A stretch of DNA of 64,000 nucleotides from JACSRF01 sp963695505 (GCA_963695505.1 CAVOGX010000021.1:372001-436000); one strand, 5' to 3'. Positions 18,760-28,840 are shown, numbered from the stretch's first letter. The notes: generated by a model not told the origin, from the sequence alone. Program-made: numbers and translations.

Positions 18760-19776
18760 ATGAGACAAGCCCTCATTACCCGCTATGGCCCCCCTGAGGT
18801 TTTGGAAACGCGGGAATCGTCAGACCCATTGCCGCGAAATGGAGAAGTGCGCATTCGCGTGGAGGCTTGTGGCATTAACTTTGCGGACGTCATGGGGCGC
18901 ATGGGGCTGTACCGCGATGCACCTCCTGCGCCTTACGTACCGGGTTATGAAGTAGCGGGGGTCATTGATGCCATGGGGCAAGGTGTGCCAGACCTTCGTG
19001 AAGGAGACAAGGTTTTTGCTCTAACCAGGTTTGGTGGCTACAGCGATACCGTATGTGCCCCGTACAAACAGGTATTTCCGCGTTTTGAATGGATGTCTGC
19101 GCAAGATGCTGCTGCACTGCCGGTTACCTTTTTAACTGCTTATGTCGGACTGGTCATAATGGGCTCTTTGCGGGCTGGAGATAAGGTCTTGATTCATAAC
19201 GCCGGTGGGGGTGTTGGTCTGTCTGCATTGTCTATTTGCAAAATTGTAGGGGCGGAGACCTACGGCACAGCTTCCCCAGAGAAACATGATCTTTTGCGCC
19301 AGCGGGGCCTGGATTTCCCAATTGATTACCGTAACCGCGATTACGAGCAGGTTCTTTTGGAAATGACCGGCAGGAAGGGGGTGCAGATAATTTTGGATCC
19401 CCTTGGGGGCGCAAATTGGCGCAAGAATTACCGCTTGCTTATGCCTACCGGTCGACTGGTTATGTTTGGGGCTAGCAGTATGGCTTTACGCAAAAGGCGT
19501 TCTTGGCTGTCCGTTTTGCGTTTACTGGCGAACCTTTCGTTCTTTAGTCCTTTGCAGTTGATGAACGACAACAAAGCGGTGCTGGGTATAAATTTGGGAC
19601 ATTTATGGTCACAAACAGAGATGCTGCGCCGCTGGATGGAACAGATTGTCAATTGGTATGATGAAGCGCTCTTCCGCCCATTGATTGACGCCACCTTTCC
19701 GTTGGAAAAAGCAGCAGAAGCTCATCATTACATACAGGACAGAAAAAATATTGGGAAAGTCTTACTGCTGCCGTAG
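18760..19776 (+). CDS. VAT1-like zinc-independent quinone oxidoreductase (MDR family)
   Basis: 338 aa, medium-chain dehydrogenase/reductase. The GroES-like N-terminal domain has ACGINFADVMGRMGLY and VPGYEVAGVI. The Rossmann part has HNAGGGVGLSALSICK, the NADPH-binding glycine motif. Catalytic zinc ligands are lacking, as in quinone reductases. The region NLSFFSPLQLMNDNKAVLGINLGHLW is typical of the VAT1 branch. Probable reaction: NADPH-dependent reduction of quinones or enones; the substrate is unknown. It is flanked by a terminator on one side and a perfect hairpin on the other, so it forms its own unit. Confidence 0.88.
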   Translation: MRQALITRYGPPEVLETRESSDPLPRNGEVRIRVEACGINFADVMGRMGLYRDAPPAPYVPGYEVAGVIDAMGQGVPDLREGDKVFALTRFGGYSDTVCAPYKQVFPRFEWMSAQDAAALPVTFLTAYVGLVIMGSLRAGDKVLIHNAGGGVGLSALSICKIVGAETYGTASPEKHDLLRQRGLDFPIDYRNRDYEQVLLEMTGRKGVQIILDPLGGANWRKNYRLLMPTGRLVMFGASSMALRKRRSWLSVLRLLANLSFFSPLQLMNDNKAVLGINLGHLWSQTEMLRRWMEQIVNWYDEALFRPLIDATFPLEKAAEAHHYIQDRKNIGKVLLLP

Positions 19777-19809
19777 CTCATGTTCAATGGCGAGAATGAG
19801 CTACGGCAG
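19768..19809. terminator. perfect 14-bp hairpin between convergent genes
   Basis: CTGCCGTAGCTCAT (19768-19781) pairs with its complement at 19796-19809, and the stop codon of the oxidoreductase lies inside the first arm. There is no long T-run. Position between converging genes suggests a bidirectional terminator or transcript-end protector. Confidence 0.6.
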
Positions 19810-19819
19810 CTAATGATTC

Positions 19820-20350
19820 TTATCTACGCCGGCGGATTTCCAGCACCGCACCGGTGAGAATGAGGGAGAGTCCAGTTACGGCCGTTGCTACCAAATGTCC
19901 CGCCCCAATTGGAGCACCGGAAGCAGGTAAGACGACGCGCGCTTTTGCTGCTTTTTGCACGCAGAAAAATAGCCCGCTGGCCGCCGTGTTTTGGGCATCA
20001 ATCGGCGCATAAATGGGGTTTTTGGAAGTCACCACCCAATCGGCAGTTGGTTTTGCCGTAAGCCGCCAATAGCTAAACCCCGCAGCATAAAGCCCAAATG
20101 CACCATCCGGGCTGCTGTACATGGTCAAAACGGTCTTCTCATCACTGCTCACAAACTCTACATCCACATCTGCAACCGGGACTTCGCCGGCTACGCCAGT
20201 GGAGACACATTTTCCATCGCCATTAACATCCTCATAAACCACACCCATGATTGTGCCCCGCCGCTCACCAGGCTCTTGTGCGGATAACACTCCAGTCATG
20301 AAGGCTAATAGGACAACAACAGCCAATAAAATAGATAACAATTTCTTCAT
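19820..20350 (-). CDS. secreted protein with LPASG cell-wall sorting signal
   Basis: 176 aa from the ATG at 20350, which has GGAGGT upstream. A signal peptide (residues 1-24, ending LSA) leads into a prealbumin/SdrD_B-like domain (MGVVYEDVNGDGKCVS ... PDGAFGLYAAG). The C-terminus is LPASG, a hydrophobic helix and a terminal RRRR, the three parts of a sortase sorting signal with Ser in place of Thr. The sortase gene directly upstream (46 bases) makes it the likely enzyme-substrate pair. Two cysteines flank the domain. The function of the displayed domain is unknown. Confidence 0.82.
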   Translation of the reverse strand: MKKLLSILLAVVVLLAFMTGVLSAQEPGERRGTIMGVVYEDVNGDGKCVSTGVAGEVPVADVDVEFVSSDEKTVLTMYSSPDGAFGLYAAGFSYWRLTAKPTADWVVTSKNPIYAPIDAQNTAASGLFFCVQKAAKARVVLPASGAPIGAGHLVATAVTGLSLILTGAVLEIRRRR

Positions 20351-20396
20351 GCGATTTACCTCCTTGAATATACACCAAAGCCTTTCAATAAAAATT

Positions 20397-21182
20397 TTAG
20401 GAATCAACAGGTTGGGCAACAATGACCAACCTGTGAGAGTTGCCGGTGTAAGGCCAGCAGCTAATAAGGGTGATGCGTTCATCACTTGTAGGCTCCATCC
20501 ACCGGGCATTTTCAACTCGAACTTCTAATGGTTGTCCCAGTTCTGGCAATATTTCTTTGATGGTTACACGGTAGACGTGGGTACCATTTTTGTCTGAGAG
20601 GGCAATTTCATCCCCTTCCTCTAACTCAATTAGATCACGGAACACTTCGCCAAATATATTGTGATGCCCATTTAACACCGTGTTTCCTGGCTCGCCCAGG
20701 TGGGCGCTGTTGTTGTGCCAGCCAACCAGGTATCCGGCTGGAACCTGCCATTGGTAAAAAGTTTGCCCATCATCTGCGGTGTGCTGCTCCAGTTTTACCT
20801 CAACCACCTCGGTTTCCAGCCCGATGGCGGGAATGCTGATGTGTATCGGCTGACCTGCTTGCGGATCGGCAACGATGGCATCGGCCGCAGATACAAAGTA
20901 GTCGGGGTAGGATTCAGCAGAGGCGGTTTCTGGCAGAAATACGGCCGTTTCCACATCGTCTTGTTCTGCGCGTTCGGGCAGTAAGGCCAAGGCCATCCGC
21001 GTTGGAATGGGTCCTTCTTGGGGCAGGTATGGCGCCACTGCCCGATAGACCTGGGCGGGCATGGTCTGAGGCATCAGCACCCATGCCAGCAAGACAAAAA
21101 ATACCGCTATGACACCCAGGACGATGAGCACCACGCCGACCGGGATGAGTTTTTCGTCGGATTTTGATGAACGAGCAGACAT
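20397..21182 (-). CDS. sortase
   Basis: 261 aa with an N-terminal membrane helix (residues 12-35) and a long extracellular linker. The sortase fold follows: catalytic His in LNGHHNIFGEVF (H173 or H174), catalytic Cys242 in TLISCWPYTG and Arg251 in HRLVIVAQP. This is the transpeptidase that joins sorting-signal proteins to the cell wall or to each other. The subclass is uncertain; one dedicated substrate next door suggests a housekeeping class D/E-like or specialised enzyme. Presence of a sortase implies a single-membrane envelope, as in most Chloroflexota. Confidence 0.9.
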   Translation of the reverse strand: MSARSSKSDEKLIPVGVVLIVLGVIAVFFVLLAWVLMPQTMPAQVYRAVAPYLPQEGPIPTRMALALLPERAEQDDVETAVFLPETASAESYPDYFVSAADAIVADPQAGQPIHISIPAIGLETEVVEVKLEQHTADDGQTFYQWQVPAGYLVGWHNNSAHLGEPGNTVLNGHHNIFGEVFRDLIELEEGDEIALSDKNGTHVYRVTIKEILPELGQPLEVRVENARWMEPTSDERITLISCWPYTGNSHRLVIVAQPVDS

Positions 21183-21242
21183 GCCGTTTAGTATAATGGG
21201 TAAAAGTGCTTATGTAAACAATGCACAGTAAGAAACGGCCGT

Positions 21243-21983
21243 TTACCCCCACACAGCCCGCACCAAATTGGGCAGCACTTCACCAGATGGCCCTTCCAGA
21301 GCAAAGGTTACGAAATGGGTAAGAGGGGTTCTTTGCGGATTAATCTCGACCACGGGTACCCCCTTTTGCAGTGCCTCCAGAGGTAAAGAAGCTGCGGGCT
21401 GGACTAATGCTGACGTACCCACTGTCAAAAAAACGTCACATTGCTGTGCAGCCTGAATAGCTGAATTCAATGCTTGCATTGGCAAACTTTCTCCGAACCA
21501 GACCACATCCGGTCGCAGTAGACTGCCACAGATAGGACAACGAGGCGGCAAATCACTGGTTTCAGACCAATTGTCCACCAGGTGTTCATGTTCGTAGCAT
21601 TTGATGCGCTGCAAATTGCCGTGTAGTTCAATGGTTTCCGGGCTGCCGGCGCGTTGATGAAGCCCATCTACATTTTGGGTGACTAGTGTCAACCTAGGGA
21701 CCTTTTGCGCCATTTTTACCAGAGCAAAATGGCCTGGATTCGGTTCGGCCTTACTGACTAACTCTCGCCGCCAGGCGTACCATTCCCAAACCAGCTTCGG
21801 GTTAAGTCGAAACGCCTCAGGTGTGGCCAACTCCTGCGGGTCGTATTTTGCCCAGAGACCTGTTTGTGCCTCGCGAAATGTTGGCACTCCACTCTCGGCG
21901 GAAATGCCCGCTCCAGTTAATACTGTTACTCTCTGGGCAGATTGCAACGCTTTAATTAATTGTTGCGGAATGGTCATGTTCAT
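21243..21983 (-). CDS. cobB: Sir2-family NAD-dependent protein deacylase
   Basis: 246 aa. NAD motifs TGAGISAESGVPTFR, TQNVDGLHQRAG, catalytic His in IELHGN and GTSALVQPA are all present. WEWYAWRREL holds the Tyr-x-x-Arg pair that in class III sirtuins (SIRT5, CobB) binds succinyl or malonyl groups, so desuccinylation is as likely as deacetylation. The zinc site is unusual: the second pair is CPIC but the first reads CYEH, with His in place of the second Cys. It follows the MgtE gene on the same strand with a 40-base gap. Confidence 0.92.
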   Translation of the reverse strand: MNMTIPQQLIKALQSAQRVTVLTGAGISAESGVPTFREAQTGLWAKYDPQELATPEAFRLNPKLVWEWYAWRRELVSKAEPNPGHFALVKMAQKVPRLTLVTQNVDGLHQRAGSPETIELHGNLQRIKCYEHEHLVDNWSETSDLPPRCPICGSLLRPDVVWFGESLPMQALNSAIQAAQQCDVFLTVGTSALVQPAASLPLEALQKGVPVVEINPQRTPLTHFVTFALEGPSGEVLPNLVRAVWG

Positions 21984-22023
21984 GGTTATTGCCTTACTCG
22001 ATTATGATGCGCCCACGAACTGC

Positions 22024-23379
22024 TTAAATTGCGTCTAAAATGAGCTTGGCCAGCGAAAAGTAAATGAGCAGTCCCGTAGCATCTACAATGGTGGCAATCA
22101 TGGGCCCGCTAATGACGGTCGGGTCAATTTTAACACGGTCAGCTACTATGGGAATGATGGTGGCTACGGTGGTTGACCAAATGACCACGGCAGGCAAGGT
22201 AAGCGCCACGACAAGGGCTACATCGAATCCGGTATGCCAAAGCAGTGCCCGTAAAATGCCAACAGCGCCCATTACGATTCCTAAGATTAAGCCAGTGGAC
22301 ACTTCACGGCGCCATGCCTGCCAAATGTTGCCCAGCCGCACCTCATCCAGGGTAATGGCGCGGATGATGGTTGCGACTGTTTGAGAACCGGCGTTACCAC
22401 CTGTGCCAATAATCAGAGTAATAAACAAAGTAAGCGAGACTACTGCATCCATTTCACCTTGGAACATCCGCAGCACTTCGCCGGATAAAGTAGAGGCCAG
22501 GAATAGCAGCAACAGCCAACCAATACGTTTGCCCACTATCTGGAAAATAGATGCGGCAAAATAAGGCTGATCTAATGGTTCAGAACCACCTAAACGCTGG
22601 ATATCTTCGGTGACCTCTTCTTCAAAAATATCAAGCACGTCGTCAACGGTGACCACGCCAACTAACCGTCCCGCATCATCAGTGACAGGAATTGCGACGT
22701 AATCGTAACGCGCTACCATTTCAGCCAACTCTTCCTGATCGGCCGTTACCGGTACGGCAACAACCTGTTCAAACATGATCGAATCGATTGTGGCATCTGG
22801 GCTGGCCATGATTAGTTCGCGCAAGGGTAATACGCCAAGCAGCCTGTCATCACGATCAACCACATAAAGATAATGCAGTGTTTCCGCATCTTCCAGAGAA
22901 CGAAGGAAATCAAAGGTTTCAGTGACTGACCAGTGGCGGCGTAGAGCGACGACGTTAGTGGTCATCAAACGGCCAGCCGTATCCTCCTCGTAACCCAGAA
23001 TTTCTTGAACTTCGGCCGCTTCTTCCGGTTCCATTAAGCCAATAAGTCTTTCGGAAACCGGTTCCGGCAGGTCTTCAAGAAACTCTGCCGCGTCATCCAT
23101 GGGAAGGGTGTCCAGCAAATCGGCCAGGCGTTCTTCATCTACTTTTTCCACCAGTTCCTGGCGAACAATTGAACCAGTTTCGTCAAGCACCTCGCTGGCT
23201 GTTTCCAAGGAAAGCAGCTCGAAGACAATGACAGCATGTTCAGAATCTAGCTCGTCCATCAGGTCGGCAATGTCTGCCGGATGAATCCGCGTTAATAAAT
23301 CGCGTAAGTCTTGTAAATGGCCTTCTAGAATGAGGGTTTCAATTTCTTCAGGGAGTGGTAAAACGTATTTGTCGTCCAT
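22024..23379 (-). CDS. mgtE: MgtE-type magnesium transporter
   Basis: 451 aa from the ATG at 23379, preceded by GGAGGT; an in-frame upstream start at 23442 lacks a good site. The N-terminal superhelical domain (HPADIADLMDELDSE), tandem CBS domains (LHYLYVVDRDDRLLGVL, YDYVAIPVTDDAGRLVGVV) and five C-terminal helices with GTGGNAGSQ, the pore signature, match MgtE exactly. The channel imports Mg2+ and is gated by Mg2+ bound to the N and CBS domains. The leader is short and no M-box was recognised. Length is normal. Confidence 0.95.
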   Translation of the reverse strand: MDDKYVLPLPEEIETLILEGHLQDLRDLLTRIHPADIADLMDELDSEHAVIVFELLSLETASEVLDETGSIVRQELVEKVDEERLADLLDTLPMDDAAEFLEDLPEPVSERLIGLMEPEEAAEVQEILGYEEDTAGRLMTTNVVALRRHWSVTETFDFLRSLEDAETLHYLYVVDRDDRLLGVLPLRELIMASPDATIDSIMFEQVVAVPVTADQEELAEMVARYDYVAIPVTDDAGRLVGVVTVDDVLDIFEEEVTEDIQRLGGSEPLDQPYFAASIFQIVGKRIGWLLLLFLASTLSGEVLRMFQGEMDAVVSLTLFITLIIGTGGNAGSQTVATIIRAITLDEVRLGNIWQAWRREVSTGLILGIVMGAVGILRALLWHTGFDVALVVALTLPAVVIWSTTVATIIPIVADRVKIDPTVISGPMIATIVDATGLLIYFSLAKLILDAI

Positions 23380-23551
23380 AACGACCTCCGGGTCGATCGG
23401 TTTTTGCTGGGGAAAGGTACAAAAGGCAGAGCTTGAAAACATGAGGATGTTTGCTTATGATCACATAGATTCCTCATATGGGTTTTTCCAGCCCCTCATT
23501 ATAACAAAGTCGTTGTAATTGCGTATGATTTCCAGAAAAGGAGGCGGATAG

Positions 23552-23828
23552 ATGAATTGGTGGCAAGAGTTGGGAACGGCCGTTTTGATTATACTCGCAG
23601 CCTGGCTGTTAGGCTGGATTTCGCGCTGGGTATTACAGTGGGCGACTGCGCATATTACAGGACGCACCAAGGCCAGCCTGGATGACGCCGTAGTGGCTGC
23701 CGCACAGACGCCTTTACAGTTATGCGGCGCTCGATGAAGCGAGAAATGAAATTCCTTTTCCACAGCGAGATTTACATTTGGTTTCATCGCGCATTGGCGG
23801 GTTGTCGGAAAGTCAAGTTGCCGGCTAA
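23552..23828 (+). pseudogene. MscS-family channel remnant (internal deletion)
   Basis: The first 50 codons (MNWWQELGTAVLIILAAWLL ...) look like the start of a small-conductance mechanosensitive channel, ending at SLDDAVVAAAQTPLQL. Directly after, in another frame, comes the typical MscS C-terminal end, ALDEARNEIPFPQRDLHL, to a TAA at 23826. The pore helix and most of the beta domain (some 150-250 residues) are missing. It is a deletion remnant, or an assembly collapse. One ACGGCCGT lies in the 5' part. Confidence 0.7.
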
Positions 23829-23912
23829 GTAGGGTGACATCCGGTCGAAAAAGAGTGCTGACCCAGGTGAATGCTGTGTATAATGCAGTAACAAATTGTT
23901 GGAGGCAAAAAC

Positions 23913-25352
23913 ATGACCCGTCCCATTATTGGTTGGGAGAATGAAGAACCAGTACCAGATTATTACTATTTCAATGCCTATTTGAATGCGCGAAACGGCC
24001 GTTTACATTTTGAGGACCTGGATTTAGCGCAATTATTTGTAGGAGGTGGGGCAGATCAGGGACTGGGGCGCACATTACCCAGCCCGCTGGAAATCGTCTA
24101 CCTGCCCGTCATTCGCCAGAGAATTGCGCAGATGACCCGTATTTTTGCCGACGTGAGTGCTGAGGTAGGGTACAACGGCCGTTTCCATTATACCTATGCC
24201 TCCAAAGCCAACGCCGCCGAGGAAGTAATCCGCACGACGCTAGGCGCCGGGGCGCACCACGAAATGTCTTCTACTGTTGACGTGGATATTGCCGTGCACA
24301 TGATCCGGAGGGAGTTGTTGCCGCCCGACCGCATGATTGTGTGCAATGGTTTTAAGCCGGCGGGCTCCCATTATGCGGCCAATATCCTGCGTCTGCGGCG
24401 CGAGCATGAAAAGGTCATTCCTGTTATTGAGGATTTAAATGAAATCTCCCCTCTCATTAACTCTGGACATGCCTTCGACGTTGGCTTGCGCCAAAAAAGT
24501 TATGGCCCAAACACCAGTGAAGCCGAAATGGAGGCCGCAAATTCTCGCTTTGGCCTGGACCTGGAGAGCTTGTGGAAAGCGGCCGATTATATTGCGGCAG
24601 CCCCTAATCTGACACTCAAACTTTACCACTATATGGTGGGCAGCCAGCTTACGAACGAAGAGGGGTTTTTATCATTTCTGCGACCGGGCATTGAGCTCTA
24701 TGCGCGCCTGCGCCAGCGCTACCCAACCCTGAGCATCTTTGATTTTGGCGGCGGTATGCCGGTGCCCATGACCCTAAACTTCGATTTTGACTACCATCAG
24801 TTTGTGCGCTTGCTGCTCACAGAATTGAAAGAAGTTTGCGGGCGATATGGTGTGCCCGAACCTGACGTGATGGGTGAATTCGGCCGTTACACGACCTCTG
24901 AGCATGGCGCTCATCTCTTTAAGGTTATCTCAGCAAAAGATAACCGTTCAAAAAATCCCTGGTATATCATAGATGGATCAATCATGAGCTCCTTTCCCGA
25001 CAGTTGGGCTTTGAGCGAACATTTTATCGTGCTGCCTCTGACGCATCTGGATAAACCTTTTCAACAGGTGCAGCTTGGCGGCATTACCTGCGATAGCGAT
25101 GACGTGTATCCTCCCAAACCCAGCAAATCGCCGTTGTATTTACCGGTGGAAACGGAAGATCTGTACATTGGGTTTTTTAGCATTGGCGCATACCAGGAAA
25201 TGTTGGGCGGCGTGCGGGGCAGCAAGCATTGCGTGCTGCCGGAGGCGTATGAATTGATAGTCGACCGAGAGGAAAACGGCCGTTACCAGTTCGACTTACT
25301 TCAGGGGCAGGCCCCTGGCGACGTGCTGCGAAACCTGGGTTATCATGTGTAA
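23913..25352 (+). CDS. PLP-dependent arginine decarboxylase-like protein (SpeA/LysA fold)
   Basis: 479 aa, fold type III. The PLP lysine is K98 in YTYASKANAAEE; the phosphate-binding glycine motif is FDFGGGMPVP; GEFGRYT and CDSDD near the C-terminus are the other active-site segments. Arrangement and the HYMVGSQL segment resemble biosynthetic arginine decarboxylase, but the chain is shorter than the 630-660 residues of SpeA, lacking its inserted helical domain. Likely reaction: decarboxylation of a basic amino acid for polyamine synthesis. No other polyamine genes are adjacent. GGAGGC precedes the ATG. Four copies of the genome palindrome or near-copies lie in it. Confidence 0.8.
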   Translation: MTRPIIGWENEEPVPDYYYFNAYLNARNGRLHFEDLDLAQLFVGGGADQGLGRTLPSPLEIVYLPVIRQRIAQMTRIFADVSAEVGYNGRFHYTYASKANAAEEVIRTTLGAGAHHEMSSTVDVDIAVHMIRRELLPPDRMIVCNGFKPAGSHYAANILRLRREHEKVIPVIEDLNEISPLINSGHAFDVGLRQKSYGPNTSEAEMEAANSRFGLDLESLWKAADYIAAAPNLTLKLYHYMVGSQLTNEEGFLSFLRPGIELYARLRQRYPTLSIFDFGGGMPVPMTLNFDFDYHQFVRLLLTELKEVCGRYGVPEPDVMGEFGRYTTSEHGAHLFKVISAKDNRSKNPWYIIDGSIMSSFPDSWALSEHFIVLPLTHLDKPFQQVQLGGITCDSDDVYPPKPSKSPLYLPVETEDLYIGFFSIGAYQEMLGGVRGSKHCVLPEAYELIVDREENGRYQFDLLQGQAPGDVLRNLGYHV

Positions 25353-25474
25353 TGCAACAAACTAGGCCAGCATACGTATTATCAGTACCGTACATGTGGG
25401 AAAAATATCGAAAATTAGGTAATAATCCCGCACAGGCAGGCAAAAAGGGTAACGTCCCTTAAAAGGAGAAAAGA

Positions 25475-27083
25475 ATGGATAGAACACGCATTATCTTCAT
25501 TGCCATCATTGGCTTAGCCCTTATCGCTGTTTTGGGTGTTGTGGTTTTTAACCTGATCAGCCCTGATGAGCCAGTGGTTGAAGAGGGTACACCCGGTGTA
25601 ATCACCACCAATGGCAATGCCACGCCCAGTGTTCGCCTCGATTCCCCCGATCCTATTTGGGGGCCAAATTATGATGAGAACGATGGTTTGCCCACCTACG
25701 TTTGCGGTGCGGATGCATTCGGTAGCTACTTTACCCTGCAGCAAATGCAAATGAGTGGCCGGGATTTTGAAAACGGCTTTCACCTTGGGATCATCCCCTT
25801 TGACCTGAATGACGATTACTCCATATCCGAGGAACAGCGCACTGCGCTGCTCGATTCTGGTCAGTGGAACTGCCTTTTGACCACATTGGATTCGGTGGCC
25901 CTTTCTAGCCCCGGAGTCATCACTGCAATCGTTGACGAAAGTGCCGGTGCCGATCAGCTTTGGGGACGCGATGTTCCTACGGTCAACGACCTAAAAGACC
26001 AGCGTATCGCCTTTTCGCGGGGCAGCGTCGGTGAATACTTCGTTTACTACGCTTTGTCCATTGCCCAACTCAGCCCACGCTCAGACGTAACCCTGGTGCC
26101 GCAAGACAGCGTGGCCGATGCCGTTGCTGTATTCAATAATGGGCAAGCCGACGTGGTTTCTGGCTGGGAGCCCGATATTTATGACGCCGAATCCAGTGGT
26201 GGTTCCCCCTTGCTTAGCTCCGCTCAACTGCGTATCGTCATCGATGTGATCGTCACATCGCGCCAATCTTTGAACAGCAATGCCGAACTTGGTGCAAAAT
26301 TTCCACAACGCCTGGTTTGCCACCTTAAAAGGCCAGGTTGAAGATTTTGACACAGCCGCTGCGCAAATTGCCTCCTGGGGCAACAACGACTGGAGTTACG
26401 TTTACACCGAATCAGCCACCGAGACTTTCAGTTGTGGCTGGAAAGCGTAGCCCAGGCTGACCTGGGCGACAACGCTTTTGTCATGCGGGACACGCGCCCC
26501 ATCATCAACCGCCTGGAAATTGCGCGGCGGGTTTGGGCTGCTTCTGATCTTTCTGTACCCGGCAGACGACATTTCTACTCTGGTTGAGCCCAGCTTTGTG
26601 CTGCGCGCCGCCGACCAGGCCAGCTTGCAGCCCTTTGCAGACCCTGTAAACAACACCTTCTCCATTTCCGCCCAGCTAGATTTAACCGGTGTTGCCACTG
26701 GAGCTGCCGCAACATTGGCCATTTTGCCCTGCCGCACCTTTTCGTTTTTGCCAGAATCTACAGAACTGACGCTGGAATCGCGGCGCATTCTTGATTCATG
26801 TGTCGTGCCCACCCTTTCTCAGAGTGTTGGTTTGTTCCTCCGGGTAAAAGGTTCCTCAGCCTGGCCTGCCAGCGTTCCTCCATATACCGAAGATGACATT
26901 TTAGAAGTGGCGGAGGGCCGCGCCCAATCTGTGGTCGATTACCTGGTTTCCCAGGGAATAGATCCGGCCCGCTTCATTGTCGAAGCTGCGCTGCCACCAG
27001 AAGAAAACAGAAACACCGATGATCCCAACATTCAAGCCAGTGACCGGTATGTGGAATTAACGCTTGTCACGTCTGGTCGTTAA
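25475..27083 (+). pseudogene. solute-binding domain plus OmpA-like domain protein, three frameshifts
   Basis: An N-terminal membrane anchor (residues 5-28) leads to a periplasmic-binding-type II domain of the NMT1/SsuA kind (LKDQRIAFSRGSVGEYFVYYAL, GQADVVSGWEPDIY). The frame shifts near 26291, 26421 and 26560, and at each point the next frame continues the same domain. The last part is an OmpA-like peptidoglycan-binding domain (DILEVAEGRAQSVVDYLVSQGIDPARFIVE). Expected intact length is about 535 residues. The next gene combines a solute-binding domain with vWA, so the two likely act together at the cell surface. Three indels in 270 bases suggest a poor-quality stretch or recent decay. Confidence 0.75.
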
Positions 27084-27116
27084 GAAATCCACATTTGAAA
27101 CTACATCATTTGGACT

Positions 27117-27145
27117 TGACAGGTTCCTGTTAGGAAGCCCTGTCA
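27117..27145. repeat. inverted repeat between the two solute-binding genes
   Basis: TGACAGGTTCCT (27117-27128) pairs with AGGAA plus CCTGTCA (27132-27145) with a 2-base bulge and a GTT loop. No T-run follows. It may be a processing hairpin or a dispersed repeat; only one copy was seen in the window. Confidence 0.5.
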
Positions 27146-27177
27146 GGTAAATTTGCTAATTGCTAAAGGGTTTGACT

Positions 27178-28829
27178 ATGAAACTCAAAAATTTTCGGGC
27201 GATGGGGTTAATGGTGGGTTTGTTAGCCCTGGTGACGCTGGCTTGTGGTTTGTTTGATGGCGGGGAGGAGTCTATTCCACGCAATGCGGCTGTGGTGGAG
27301 GTGGTGGCAAATTCTAGCTTAAAGCCATGGTTGGAAACGGCCGTTACCACCTTCAATGAGAGTGAAACAGAAAACGCTGCCGGTGATCCCATTTACGTTC
27401 TGGTGGAATACATAGAATCTGGGCAAGCCGTTTCCCAGTGGGGTGAGGGAAGCGACGCTGTCCTATGGCTGCCTGAAGAGTTGGTATGGGTCAACGTGCT
27501 GGCAGACCAGGGGAACGCAGATTTTCAGGGCGACTGCGAAAGTGTGGCTGAAAGCCCACTGGTCATTGCCATGTGGCGACCTATCGCCGAAGCCCTGGGC
27601 TGGCCTGGCCTGCCTTTGGGCTGGTTGGACATTGGTAGCTTGGCGGCTGACACCTCCGCATGGAATTACTACAGTGGTGGGGAATTAGGTGATGCTTTTC
27701 GCCTGGGCCACACTCATCCTGGCTTGTCAGGCTCAGGTGCCTCCACGCTGCTGGCCATAGTGCAAGCCGCCGAATTAAAAACTGAAGCGGTAAGCGTAGC
27801 AGATATTCAGCAGCCTATTGTGCAAGCGTCTGTGGGCGCCTTTGAGGGAGGAGTGACCTGGTTTAGCGCCAGCACCGATTCCCTTGGCGCGACTATGCAG
27901 CAGCGGGGAGTTACTTACCTGTCGGCAGCGGTTATGTATGAAAGCACGGCCGTTTTCTATGGCGATGGCGAGATTGTTCCCATTTATCCGCTAGAAGGCA
28001 CGTTTATGGCCGCCCACCCGGCCTGCATTCGGCAGAGCGCAGACAGCACCGCCCAAGAAGGTGCGCGAGCCTTTCGTGACTTTTTGCTGAGCGATGCAGC
28101 GCAGGAAACGGCCGTTTCCGTCGGTTTGCGCCCCGTTAATCAAAATGTTGTGGTAGGTGCTCCTTTGGACGCCGAACGTGGTGTAAATTTGAACCAGCCT
28201 GAAATAATTTTCAACAGCCCCAGCGTAGCCACGATTTATGGCGTTCAGGATGTGTGGGTGTCAGCTCGTAAAGACGTCAACCTGGTTATGCTTCTCGACA
28301 CGTCTGGCAGCATGCGCGGCACCAAAATGGAAAACATGCGCACGGCAGCCATCCAATTTGTCGAGCAGATGGGCGACGATGATTACATTTCGCTCATTGC
28401 TTTTGCAACCGAACCCCTATGCTGATTAACCATGCCCGGGTCGGTGACAATCGCCAGAAGGTTATCAACACCATTCAAAACCTGGAGGCTACCGGTGACA
28501 CAACGCTGTTCGACGCCATTGGCGATGGGGCAGCCGTCATTGCCGGTACAACTTCTGTGGATACAACCAATGCCCTGGTGGTTTTGACGGATGGGCAGGA
28601 TACGCGCAGTTATCGCTATACCTTCAATGAGGAGCTCATTCAGCAAGCCACAGCCAACGGCACCACCGTGTTTACCATAGCCTACGGCAGCGACGCTGAT
28701 GAAGACGTGCTGTCTACCCTGGCCACCCGGGCCAACGGTAATTTCTTCCTGGGTGATGAAGCGAGCATTGCCGCTATTTACGAGGAGATGTCGGCCGCAT
28801 TTGGTGGCAGCGTAGGGGTAGGACGGTAA
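27178..28829 (+). pseudogene. lipoprotein with solute-binding and vWA domains, one frameshift
   Basis: The ATG at 27178 gives a lipoprotein signal ending LVTLACG, with Cys as lipidation site. Residues about 40-350 form an extracellular binding-protein domain (VANSSLKPWLETAVTTFNE). A vWA domain follows with the MIDAS motif DTSGSM and later LTDGQD. The frame breaks at a CCCC run near 28415, with one base missing, and the second frame gives the rest of the vWA domain to 28829. Intact length is about 550 residues. A metal-dependent adhesion domain on a binding protein suggests assembly of a surface complex rather than simple transport; no ABC permease genes are nearby. Confidence 0.78.
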
Positions 28830-28840
28830 TTGGCAGCCGG

